Assembly: GCA_013151955.1 (NCBI GenBank)
Contig: JAADHH010000082.1
Span: 1-40,612, forward strand
Reading direction: 5' to 3'
DNA length: 40,612 bases
Source of the DNA: Chloroflexota bacterium
GTDB taxonomy: Bacteria > Chloroflexota > Anaerolineae > Ardenticatenales > JAADHH01
Both the position numbers and the translations under genes were made by a program. Positions 9,959 to 18,014 of the stretch are shown here, piece after piece. Position 1 is the first letter of the stretch; every line of letters begins with the position of its first letter. The notes beneath the pieces are model-generated. The model was not told the origin of the DNA and did no database searches. It saw only the letters and a program-made list of their open reading frames with translations.

Positions 9959-10804
9959 ATGATGGGGATTGTACCCTTGCAACTCATAGACACACACGTC
10001 CACCTGGACTTGACTGAATTCGAGAATGACCGCGAAACGGTGATCGCCCGTGCCCGTGAATCTGGCGTGACGCGGATGATTACGGTCGGAGTTACCCTGG
10101 AAACCAGCCAGGCCGCCACGTCTCTGGCAGACACGCACCCTTCAATCTATGCGGCTGTCGGCGTGCATCCCCACGCGGCGCGACATTGGGACGAAAGTGC
10201 CCGCGACACGTTGCGAGACCTGGCCGCCCACCCAAAAGTCGTCGCCATCGGGGAGATTGGCCTCGACTACTATCGCGATCGCAGCCCTCGCGCAGACCAG
10301 CGTCGCGCCTTCCGCGCACAACTGGACCTGGCCAGCGAACTTGGCAAACCGGTCATCGTACACGACCGCGAGGCCCACGACGACCTCTTGCAGATTCTAA
10401 CAGCGTGGGCTGTGGAGAGGCGATACCCTGGTCAGCGCGGCGTGGTGCATTGCTTTTCGGGTGACGGGAACATGGCGCAAGAACTGCTCGGTCTCGGATT
10501 CTACCTGGGATTCGACGGCCCGGTCACGTACAAGAACGCAAAACAGTTGCGGGCTCTGGTAGAGCAGATTCCGGCGGACCGTATTCTCGTCGAAACCGAC
10601 TCGCCCTTTCTCACACCGCATCCCCATCGTGGTCAGCGCAACGAGCCGGCCCACGTCCGCCTTGTGGCCGAAGCCATCGCCGAAATACATCAAATGGACC
10701 TGCCCGCATTTGCCGGGCAAACAACACAAAACGCTCGAAACCTGTTCGCCATGCCCACCGCGACATCGAGCGCAGAAGAGAATCCACCTGGAAGAAAAGG
10801 ATAA
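9959..10804 (+). CDS. tatD: TatD-family metal-dependent hydrolase
   Basis: The 281-residue product has the TatD metal ligands: DTHVHLD at the N-terminus, AIGEIGLDYYRD near residue 95, VIVHDREAHDD, VVHCFSGD, and the final ETDSPFLTPHPHRG. TatD enzymes are TIM-barrel, metal-dependent 3'-5' DNases linked to DNA repair. Two ATG codons at 9959 and 9962 lack a good SD. A TTG at 9977, preceded by GGGGA, would give the canonical start just before LIDTHVHLD and may be the true one. The gene lies 5 nt before the polyprenyl synthase start. Confidence 0.9.
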   Translation: MMGIVPLQLIDTHVHLDLTEFENDRETVIARARESGVTRMITVGVTLETSQAATSLADTHPSIYAAVGVHPHAARHWDESARDTLRDLAAHPKVVAIGEIGLDYYRDRSPRADQRRAFRAQLDLASELGKPVIVHDREAHDDLLQILTAWAVERRYPGQRGVVHCFSGDGNMAQELLGLGFYLGFDGPVTYKNAKQLRALVEQIPADRILVETDSPFLTPHPHRGQRNEPAHVRLVAEAIAEIHQMDLPAFAGQTTQNARNLFAMPTATSSAEENPPGRKG

Positions 10805-10809
10805 CCCTG

Positions 10810-11778
10810 TTGAAGGTACTACCCCTGTTTTCTACAATTGAGTCCGACCTAGAAGCCGTTGTCAAAAGGATGCGCCAGGCAGCAAAAGTTGAGTTCGATG
10901 TGCTCGGCGAAGCCATGAGCTATTTGATTGGCGGGCGAGGAAAACTTATGCGTCCGGCGCTGGTAATCCTGGCCGCTCGCATGTGGGACGTAGACCCACA
11001 GGCGATGACGGCCATGGCCGCGGCCGTGGAGACCCTGCACACGGCTACGCTCGTCCATGACGACATGATTGATCGCTCCCTGTTGCGACGGGGCAACCCC
11101 ACGCTCAACGCCATGCTCAGCCCGGGCACAGTCGTGCTCATTGGCGATTACCTCTTTGCACAGGCAGCAGACTGGGCTGCCGAAACCAAGAACGTGCGGG
11201 TCATGTCTATCTTTGCCAAAACGCTCATGGTCATCTGCGATGGAGAACTTCGCCAAATGCTCAGCAGCCGCGATTGGCAACAGTCACGCCGCAATTACAC
11301 ACAACGGATTTACGCCAAAACGGCGTCACTGTTCGCTGCGTCCACCGAATCGGGGGGCGTGCTGGCCAACGCGCCGGAGGAAGCCACGCAAGCGCTGCGC
11401 ACCTACGGCGAAAAAATCGGCATCGCCTTCCAAATCGTGGACGACGTGCTCGATTTCGATGGCGAAGAATCGATGCTGGGCAAACCGGTGGGCAGCGACC
11501 TGAGACAGGGCAATTTCACCCTCCCAACGATCTACTACCTCGAAGACCACCAGGATAGCGAGCTCGGCAAACGGATACTCTCCGAGCAAGAACTGCGCGA
11601 CGAAGAAGTGCAAGACATTGTAGCCACAATTTCTCAATCTTCGGCCATGGAACGATCCCTTACCGATGCGGTGCGCTATGCCCAAGAAGCGCAGCAGGCG
11701 CTGCTGGCCCTCCCCGATCACGAAAACCGACAAATCTTGCACGATCTGGCCGATTACGGCATCCGCCGGCGACGATAG
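10810..11778 (+). CDS. trans-polyprenyl diphosphate synthase
   Basis: This 322-residue E-type isoprenyl synthase has GGRGKLMRPALVIL, the first aspartate-rich motif DDMID within LVHDDMIDRS, GDYLFAQA, and the second motif DDVLDFDGEE followed by GKPVGSDLRQGNFTLP. The enzyme condenses isopentenyl diphosphate onto allylic primers. The product could be the menaquinone side chain or a related C30-C50 prenyl; chain length cannot be fixed from the motifs. The start is a TTG at 10810 with AGGAT upstream, 5 nt after the tatD stop. It links functionally to the ubiX/ubiE genes at the window start rather than to its immediate sugar neighbours. Confidence 0.9.
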   Translation: MKVLPLFSTIESDLEAVVKRMRQAAKVEFDVLGEAMSYLIGGRGKLMRPALVILAARMWDVDPQAMTAMAAAVETLHTATLVHDDMIDRSLLRRGNPTLNAMLSPGTVVLIGDYLFAQAADWAAETKNVRVMSIFAKTLMVICDGELRQMLSSRDWQQSRRNYTQRIYAKTASLFAASTESGGVLANAPEEATQALRTYGEKIGIAFQIVDDVLDFDGEESMLGKPVGSDLRQGNFTLPTIYYLEDHQDSELGKRILSEQELRDEEVQDIVATISQSSAMERSLTDAVRYAQEAQQALLALPDHENRQILHDLADYGIRRRR

Positions 11779-11799
11779 ACAACGGGGTGGGGATGCGCA

Positions 11800-12735
11800 A
11801 TGGCCGATCCCGATCTTTCGGTCATCATCGTAAGTTGGAACGTACGCGACCTGTTGTCGCGCTGCTTACGCACTCTGTTCGCGGGCGGGGAATCTGACTC
11901 GCTCCGATTGGACGTCATTGTCATTGACAATGATTCGCAGGACGACACGGCCACACACACCAGCACACAATTTCCCCAGGTTAGACTCCTGGTCAACGAG
12001 GACAATCCAGGATTCGCAACGGCCAACAATCAGGGACTGGCCCTTGCTCGCGGACGCTATTGCCTGTTGCTCAACCCGGATACCGAAATCGTGGACGATG
12101 CCCTGGGACGTATGGTTGCCTACATGGATTCTCACCCGCAAGTGGGCGTGCTTGGACCGCAACTGCGCTACCCGGACGGGCGGCTCCAGCCTTCCCGCCG
12201 GCGATTTCCCACGCTCGCCACCGCTTTGCTGGAGAGCACACCCTTGCAGCAATTGCTGCCCGACAACCGCGTCTTGCGACATTACTACGTGGAAGATCAG
12301 CCGGCAGACGTGACACAGGAGGTGGATTGGCTGGTTGGAGCCAGTCTCCTGGTGCGACGCCAGGTAGTGGAAGCTGTCGGCGGATTGGATGAAGGGTACT
12401 TCATGTACTTCGAAGAGCTGGATTGGTGCCGGCGCATTCGGGAAGCAGGCTGGAAGGTCGTCTATTTCCCCGAAGCGGTCGTCAAGCACCACGAAGGTCA
12501 GAGCAGCAGTCAAGTTGTGCCGTTGCGGCACATCCGCTTCCAATCCAGCAAGGTACGCTATTTCACCAAGGTTCACGGACGGGCGTCTGGAGAGTTTTTG
12601 CGTTGGTTCCTGCTGGCTGTCTATGTTTGGCAAAGCGCGGTAGAGGGACTCAAGTGGCTCCTGGGACACAAGCGGACACTACGAGCGGCGCGACTGCACG
12701 CCTATCTGCAAGTACTGCGCTCTGGGCTACACTGA
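11800..12735 (+). CDS. family 2 glycosyltransferase, rhamnosyltransferase-like
   Basis: The N-terminal GT-A fold starts with LSVIIVSWNVRDLLSRCL, then VIVIDNDSQDDT and NEDNPGFATANNQGL. The metal motif lies in LLLNPDTEI (DxD-like). WLVGASLLVRR, GYFMYFEELDWCRRI and KHHEGQSS follow, a pattern seen in WbbL-type rhamnosyltransferases. A C-terminal amphipathic or membrane-contacting region may dock it on the inner membrane. Following gmd, rmd and the mutase, it is a good candidate for the transferase that uses GDP-D-rhamnose, but donor and acceptor are inference. A GGGG-rich SD precedes the ATG. Confidence 0.85.
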   Translation: MADPDLSVIIVSWNVRDLLSRCLRTLFAGGESDSLRLDVIVIDNDSQDDTATHTSTQFPQVRLLVNEDNPGFATANNQGLALARGRYCLLLNPDTEIVDDALGRMVAYMDSHPQVGVLGPQLRYPDGRLQPSRRRFPTLATALLESTPLQQLLPDNRVLRHYYVEDQPADVTQEVDWLVGASLLVRRQVVEAVGGLDEGYFMYFEELDWCRRIREAGWKVVYFPEAVVKHHEGQSSSQVVPLRHIRFQSSKVRYFTKVHGRASGEFLRWFLLAVYVWQSAVEGLKWLLGHKRTLRAARLHAYLQVLRSGLH

Positions 12736-12762
12736 ATTGGCAGGTAAAGGCTGCCCGCTTTA

Positions 12763-12782
12763 GGAAAGTTGGCAACCTTCAC
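12763..12782. repeat. family D near-palindrome, copy 1
   Basis: GGAAAGTTGGCAACCTTCAC is identical to 34820-34839. The core GAAAGTTGGCAACCTTC is a near-palindrome. Both copies lie in intergenic sequence. Confidence 0.65.
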
Positions 12783-12799
12783 GAATAAAATGAAAGGAG

Positions 12800-12941
12800 G
12801 TAACTACTCAGCCCCATGAGGCAAATCAGGTGCCAGGCACTTTCGGTGGATGTCTCAAAGCCAACATCCGTCTACATGCCTTGTCACGTTCAAGCGAGAG
12901 GGCCTTCACAAGTGCCTGGCACCTAAAGACTGAGTAGTTAC
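12800..12941. repeat. nested inverted-repeat element (REPIN-like)
   Basis: The outer arms GTAACTACTCAG (12800-12811) and CTGAGTAGTTAC (12930-12941) are perfect inverted repeats of 12 bp. The inner arms AGGTGCCAGGCACTT (12828-12842) and AAGTGCCTGGCACCT (12910-12924) are perfect over 15 bp, and each contains its own GTGCC/GGCAC palindrome. Two REP-like palindromes in inverted orientation with flanking terminal repeats resemble a REPIN or a MITE. The element ends about 15 bp before the flavin-reductase start. No transposase is nearby. Confidence 0.75.
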
Positions 12942-12956
12942 GGAGACAAATATCGT

Positions 12957-13535
12957 ATGACACCCAAACAACACATCACTCAGGTAAAAGCCTTCTTCGG
13001 GTACTACCCGGGGCTGGTAGCAGTTGTCACTGTGGATACCGGCACAGAACGGAATGCGATGGCGGCCGGCTGGAACACCGCCTTGTCGTTTGTGCCCCCC
13101 CTCTACGGCGTTTCCATTGCGCCCTCCCGGCACACACACGACCTCATTCTGGCCGCCGGCGCATTTGGCGTGAACTTCCTGCCCCTGGAACACGCCCGCC
13201 TGATCGCCGCGGTTGGCGGCACATCCGGGCGAGACATCGACAAATTCGCCGATTTCGACATCGCCACAGAGCCATCCTTGCGCGCGAATGTCCCCATCCT
13301 GGCCGATGCCTACGTCTCCTACGAATGTGTGCTCCGCGACCACCACACCTACGGCGACCACACCCTCTTCGCCGGCGAAATTGTGGCCATGCACGTTGCC
13401 GAGGGCGTTTTCGCGGAAGGCGTGCTGCAACCGGACCTCTTGCAGCCGGCCCTCCACCTGGGCAAAGACCGCTACATGCGCACGGAAAAAGTGGCCGTAG
13501 AGGTACTCCCGCGCGGAGCGGAGAGCTTCAGGTAA
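12957..13535 (+). CDS. flavin reductase-like domain protein
   Basis: The 192-residue protein has the split-barrel flavin reductase pattern: YYPGLVAVVTVDTGTERNAM, then AAGWNTALSFVPPLYGVSI, the APSRHTHDLI loop, GAFGVNFLP, and a C-terminal barrel ending with LHLGKDRYMRTEK. Such proteins bind FMN and use NAD(P)H, either as stand-alone reductases or as partners of monooxygenases. It is the first gene of a likely operon with the two helicase-like genes (3-nt gap). That pairing is unusual and may be fortuitous. A GGAGA SD lies just outside the end of the REPIN-like repeat. Confidence 0.85.
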   Translation: MTPKQHITQVKAFFGYYPGLVAVVTVDTGTERNAMAAGWNTALSFVPPLYGVSIAPSRHTHDLILAAGAFGVNFLPLEHARLIAAVGGTSGRDIDKFADFDIATEPSLRANVPILADAYVSYECVLRDHHTYGDHTLFAGEIVAMHVAEGVFAEGVLQPDLLQPALHLGKDRYMRTEKVAVEVLPRGAESFR

Positions 13536-13538
13536 AGC

Positions 13539-15614
13539 GTGCCACGACTGTTTCTCGAAGGCCCGCCTGGCAGCGGTAAACACGCCCGCCTGGCAGAACA
13601 CATCCAGCAACTGCTGCAGGCCGGTACGGATGCCTACAGCCTGCTCGTTCTCGTACCGGACCGGTCCATACGTGACCGCCTGCAACACACGCTTTCGGCT
13701 GCCTTGCGCGGCCAGCACCGGATGCCGGACTTGCACACGTACTACAGCCTGGCCCAGGGGATGATCACGCGGTTCTGGCCGATTATTGCCGGGCCGGCCG
13801 GATTCACAGAATCATCCTTGCCGCCGACGTTTCTCACCTACGAAACAGCCCAGCATCTGATGAGCCGCATCGTCACCCCCTTGCTCGAACAAGGGTACTT
13901 CGAGGGACTCTCTATCCGCCGCCAACGCCTCCTCTCGCAATTGCTGGACAACCTGAACAAAGCGGCCATCAACGGCTATGCGCACACAGAGATCGGCCAC
14001 CGCCTGGGAGCGGCCTGGGCCGGCGATGAGACCCGCCGGCAAGCCTACCTTCAAGCGCAAATCTGCGCCGACCGTTTCCGCCGGCATTGCCTGGAACGAA
14101 ACCTCCTCGACATTTCCCTGACGATTGCCCTCTTTCATCGCCATCTGGTCGAAGATGCCATCTTTTGGCAATACTTTACAGGACGGTACCGGCACTTGGT
14201 CGTGGCCCATCTCGAAGAAAGTGTCCCCGTCGCCCAGGACTTGATCCGCCGCCTGATTCCATTCACGGAAAGCACACTGCTCACCTACGAGACGGGCGGG
14301 GGCTACCGCGTTTTCATGGGCATTGACCCAACCGGCGCGAAACAACTGGCCGACCTCTGCGCAGACCAAGAATCGCTGCCTGCACCGCCCGACACCAATC
14401 CCAACATAGTCGCCCTGGACCTGGCGCTGGGCCAACGCCTGGGCCAGGTGCCAAAAGGCCCCCTGCCCGGCGACCCGCAGGCCGCGCTGGATCAGCACAT
14501 CATCCAAAAACGGTATCGTAGCGAAATGATCGAAGCCGTCGCCCAGGAGATCGGCCGCCTGGTGCGCGACGAGGGTGTCTCCCCAGACGAAATAGCCGTC
14601 GTAGCGCCCTATGCCGATGGCGTGTTGCGCTTTGTGCTCCGCGAGAGTTTCCAGCGTGCCGGCGTGCCCTTTCGTGTGATCCGGCGCTTCGAGAGTCTGC
14701 GCGAAGACCCGGTCGTCCGGGCCTGCCTGACGGCCGCGGTGCTGGCCCATCCGGCATGGCCGACCCCCTGCCCGCCACCCGATGTGGCCGAGGCATTGAC
14801 GCTGATTGTGGCCGGCTTGGATTTTGTGCGGGCGACGCGCCTGGCCGGCGCGCTGTATGCCCCCGAGGAGCGTCATCTCCAGCCCGCAGAAACGCTATCC
14901 GCCGCCGACCGCGAGAAAATTGGCGCCGACGCCTTGGACTGCTACGAAGTTTTGCGAGAATGGCTGGAGACGTTTCGCTCCGCCGAGAACACCATTCCGA
15001 TAGACCTTTTCTTCCAACAGTTCTACGCCGAAATCCTGGAGCGTTCCGGATTTGGCGCAGCCGATGATGCCGGCTATGCTCCCTCGGTGACCCGTCTGAT
15101 CGAATCGGCACGGCGGTTTCGCGAGGTGGCTCCCTCCCTCGGCGAACAGGATGCAGACATCGGCGCAGCGTACTGGCAGATGGTCTATAGCGGCGTGGTA
15201 GCGGCCCAATACCTGCTGGACGAAGCGTACGGCACAACCGGCAGCGAGGCGGTGACACTCGTCGCCCCGGTCTACACCTATCTGCTGGCCGGCCGCCGCG
15301 TGCGCTATCAGTTTTGGCTCGATGTCGGGGCGATTGGCTGGTGGGAACCACCGTACCAGCCCCTGACCAACCCCTATGTCCTCTCCCGAAACTGGCCGGC
15401 AGGCGACAGGTGGACCGACGACTTCGATTTCCACATCCGCAACGAGACGTTGTATCGTCTGGTGCATGGTCTCTGTGCGCGTTGCCGCAATGCCCTCTAT
15501 CTGTGCAGCAGCGACCTGGAAACAGGCGGCAACTTGCAAGACAGTCCGCTCCTGCGTGCAGCCCTATCGGTAGCCAACCACCAAAGGATTCGTGATGATC
15601 ACGCTGCGCACTGA
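13539..15614 (+). CDS. degenerate UvrD-like pseudohelicase (AddB/RecC-like role)
   Basis: This 691-residue protein keeps the layout of a UvrD/Rep helicase but has lost most catalytic motifs. Motif I is GPPGSGKH, with the usual Thr/Ser after Lys replaced by His. The motif II position (near residue 220) reads VVAHLEESVPVAQ instead of a DExQD box. The motif III position reads GGGYRVFMGIDP instead of GDPxQSI. The motif V region (about 575) reads LVAPVYTYLLAGRR, and motif VI (about 640-655) reads LVHGLCARCRNALYL rather than YVAITRAR. It probably binds DNA or its partner but should not translocate. No PD-(D/E)XK nuclease domain is evident. The GTG start follows the reductase stop by 3 nt, and the 3' end overlaps the active helicase gene by about 20 nt. 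Confidence 0.75.
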   Translation: MPRLFLEGPPGSGKHARLAEHIQQLLQAGTDAYSLLVLVPDRSIRDRLQHTLSAALRGQHRMPDLHTYYSLAQGMITRFWPIIAGPAGFTESSLPPTFLTYETAQHLMSRIVTPLLEQGYFEGLSIRRQRLLSQLLDNLNKAAINGYAHTEIGHRLGAAWAGDETRRQAYLQAQICADRFRRHCLERNLLDISLTIALFHRHLVEDAIFWQYFTGRYRHLVVAHLEESVPVAQDLIRRLIPFTESTLLTYETGGGYRVFMGIDPTGAKQLADLCADQESLPAPPDTNPNIVALDLALGQRLGQVPKGPLPGDPQAALDQHIIQKRYRSEMIEAVAQEIGRLVRDEGVSPDEIAVVAPYADGVLRFVLRESFQRAGVPFRVIRRFESLREDPVVRACLTAAVLAHPAWPTPCPPPDVAEALTLIVAGLDFVRATRLAGALYAPEERHLQPAETLSAADREKIGADALDCYEVLREWLETFRSAENTIPIDLFFQQFYAEILERSGFGAADDAGYAPSVTRLIESARRFREVAPSLGEQDADIGAAYWQMVYSGVVAAQYLLDEAYGTTGSEAVTLVAPVYTYLLAGRRVRYQFWLDVGAIGWWEPPYQPLTNPYVLSRNWPAGDRWTDDFDFHIRNETLYRLVHGLCARCRNALYLCSSDLETGGNLQDSPLLRAALSVANHQRIRDDHAAH

Positions 15615-17823
15615 CCAACAAGGGGTCGTGGACTACACCGGCGGGTATATGGCCGTTTCCGCAGTGCCGGGCAGCGGCAAAACGACGACGCTGGCCCTCC
15701 TGGCCGCACGCCTCATTGCCGAAGCGCTGCCCGAAGATGGGTACGTGCTGGTCGTCACCTACCAAAACGCCGCCGTGGAAAACTTTCGCGCCAAAATCGC
15801 GCGCTTTCTGGCCGAAGACGACCTGCCGCAAACCGGTTACGAAGTACGCACCCTACACAGCCTGGCGTACCAGATCGTGCAACAGAACCCGGGCCTGGCC
15901 GGCACAACCCCCGGCTTCAATGTACTGGACGAGCGACAGGCTACCCACCACCTGGAAAATGGGGTCAATGCCTGGCTGAACGAGCACCGCGACACCTGGG
16001 AATCGCTCCGCCCGGACGATTGGTCCGTGGAGGGCTGGCGCCGCCGCTGGAACTACACCAGTCTGGAAACGGCAAAGCTGATCATTCAGACGGCCAAGAA
16101 TCACCGGGCCTCGCCCGCCGGCATCAGCAGCAGGCTGCTCCCCACGTCCGGTAGCCCCCATTTCGGCGACATCTTTTTGCAGATGGCCCTGGAAGTGTAC
16201 CGCTTCTACCAACAACAAATGGCAACGCTGGGTGAGCTCGATTTCGATGACTTGATCCGCCTGGCCGTAGATGTGTTGGTCGAACACAGCGACTACCGTG
16301 ACCGCTTGCGCCGGCGATGGCCCTACATCCTGGAGGACGAAGCCCAAGACAGTGTGCCCCTTCAACAGGAATTGCTCTCCCTCCTGGCCGGCCCCACCGG
16401 CAACTGGGTGCGCGTTGGTGATCCCAACCAGGCCATTATGGGCACCTTCACGGCGGCCGATCCGCGACAATTCCGCGACTTCATCAACCGGCCAGACGTG
16501 GAGCACCGCTCGCTGCCAGTGTCGGGGCGCAGCGGCCGGCCCATTATTCGCCTGGCCAACCGGTTGGTGGATTGGGCTGTGCAGGAACACCCGGTGCCGG
16601 AGATTCGGGAGCGCGCTTTTTTGCCCTTACACATCGTGCCCACACCGCCCGGCGACCCCCAACCGAATCCACCGGACGAAGAGAGCGGCGTGGATATGCC
16701 CATTTATCGCCACGTGGACATCGAGTTGCCCACGATTGCCCAACGCGCCATTCGCCGCGCCGCAAGCCATCCCCAACAGACTCTGGCCATTCTGGCCCGC
16801 GACAACCGGACCGGTCAGAGGATTATTGATTGCCTGCGGGACATAGACGAGGATGTGGCGTATGATGATTTGTTGCGGGGCAATGTGCGCTCACGAGATG
16901 TGGCCCAGTTGCTCCACGCTGTGCTGGAAGTCCTGGTCTCGCCGCTGGCAGCGTCCGCACGGGTTGCGGCTTATTCGTCTTTGGCGGAGGAGGGGTATGG
17001 CAATCTGGGCACAGAAGAAGACCAGGCCCGTGTGGCGATCTTGTTGCGCAGTTGTCCGGCACCCGAACAGGCCATCTTTCCGGCCGCAGGAACCGATTGG
17101 CGCGATGCGTTTGCTCCGGTGCCCGGCATAACTGCCGCAGACTGGCAGGCCGCGCATACGATGGTGACGCTGCTGCAACGGGCGTTCCTGGCCCGCACAT
17201 TGCCGGTGGACGAGTTGGTCATGACCCTGTCACAGGAAATATTCGCCACCCCCGGCGATCTGGCAACCGCCCAAAAGCTGGCCGGCTACCTGCGCGCACT
17301 GGCAGAGAACAACCCCGCCTGGCGTTTGGGGGAACTGAACCAGGAGCTGGGCCTGATTGCCCGCGGACGGACGCGATTCTTGGGGCCGGAAGAGTCCTCG
17401 CAGGGGTTCACCCCCCGCCCTGGCGTCATCACCGTTTCGACCATGCACAGTGCCAAGGGCCTGGAGTGGGACACGGTGTACCTGGTAGGCATAGACGATT
17501 TCTGGTTTCCCGGGGATCTGGATGCCCAGTTCATCGGCACCTATCCCGAGTTGGGGGGCAGTCCCATGAACGAGGCCAAGGCGCGGTTGGAGGCCATCCT
17601 CGATGTGCAAAAGCGCGACAGCGACCCCGATCCAACGCGCGAGGCCAAGCTGGCCACCATCGCCGAGTCTTTGCGTCTGTTCTATGTGGCCATAACGCGT
17701 GCCCGCCACAACCTGGTGATCAGTTGGAGCCAAACGGTCACCGCGCGGGGCAACCGCGAGGCCAGCCGTTCGCTCACGCCCGCTTTGCGGGCATTGCGCG
17801 CGTTGTGGAAAAGCCACGATTGA
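15595..17823 (+). CDS. UvrD/Rep-type SF1A ATP-dependent DNA helicase
   Basis: The 742-residue protein has the full SF1A set: Q-motif LRTDQQGVVDY, motif I AVPGSGKTTTL, Ia VVTYQNAAVENFR, Ib RTLHSLAY, motif II ILEDEAQDS near residue 245, motif III GDPNQAIMGTF, motif IV ILARDNRTG, motif V STMHSAKGLEWD, and motif VI LFYVAITRAR. It ends soon after motif VI, so no C-terminal AddA/RecB nuclease is present. The start is the ATG at 15595 (GTG one codon earlier), inside the end of the pseudohelicase gene, with AAAGGA upstream. Such coupling suggests a stoichiometric complex. A role in DNA repair or recombination is likely. Confidence 0.92.
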   Translation: MITLRTDQQGVVDYTGGYMAVSAVPGSGKTTTLALLAARLIAEALPEDGYVLVVTYQNAAVENFRAKIARFLAEDDLPQTGYEVRTLHSLAYQIVQQNPGLAGTTPGFNVLDERQATHHLENGVNAWLNEHRDTWESLRPDDWSVEGWRRRWNYTSLETAKLIIQTAKNHRASPAGISSRLLPTSGSPHFGDIFLQMALEVYRFYQQQMATLGELDFDDLIRLAVDVLVEHSDYRDRLRRRWPYILEDEAQDSVPLQQELLSLLAGPTGNWVRVGDPNQAIMGTFTAADPRQFRDFINRPDVEHRSLPVSGRSGRPIIRLANRLVDWAVQEHPVPEIRERAFLPLHIVPTPPGDPQPNPPDEESGVDMPIYRHVDIELPTIAQRAIRRAASHPQQTLAILARDNRTGQRIIDCLRDIDEDVAYDDLLRGNVRSRDVAQLLHAVLEVLVSPLAASARVAAYSSLAEEGYGNLGTEEDQARVAILLRSCPAPEQAIFPAAGTDWRDAFAPVPGITAADWQAAHTMVTLLQRAFLARTLPVDELVMTLSQEIFATPGDLATAQKLAGYLRALAENNPAWRLGELNQELGLIARGRTRFLGPEESSQGFTPRPGVITVSTMHSAKGLEWDTVYLVGIDDFWFPGDLDAQFIGTYPELGGSPMNEAKARLEAILDVQKRDSDPDPTREAKLATIAESLRLFYVAITRARHNLVISWSQTVTARGNREASRSLTPALRALRALWKSHD

Positions 17824-17843
17824 ATTCGACGGTTGTTATGCAA

Positions 17844-17990
17844 ATAACGTGTCAGGTGTCAGGTGTCAGGTAAAACGTAATGCGTGATGCGTGATGCGTA
17901 AGACGCAATACGTTTCACGTCTTTACGTTTCACGTCCCGCCATTTTCATCCTTGGTGGCGCGCGCCCCTAACTTGCTCGGAGCGGACGAC
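17844..17990. repeat. family A composite repeat, copy 3, with repeat G
   Basis: GTGTCAG is iterated three times, then the TAAAACG, GTGATGCGT and GTAAGACGCAATACG words follow, ending with CACGTCCCGCCATTTTC and GGTGGCGCGC. The layout matches 6055-6150 and the reverse of 25471-25581. Its distal end, ACTTGCTCGGAGCGGACGAC (17971-17990), recurs with one mismatch at 30248-30267. It fills most of the 191-bp gap between two convergent transcription units. Confidence 0.7.
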
Positions 17991-18014
17991 AGTACGCGTC
18001 CCTAACGGCCTGTT

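Noticed and set aside
12800-12941. Intact insertion sequence
   Set aside because: The element is only 142 bp and has no ORF; it fits a REPIN or MITE rather than an IS.
14500-15831. 443-residue minus-strand ORF
   Set aside because: It runs antisense to the pseudohelicase and has arginine-rich shadow composition without motifs.
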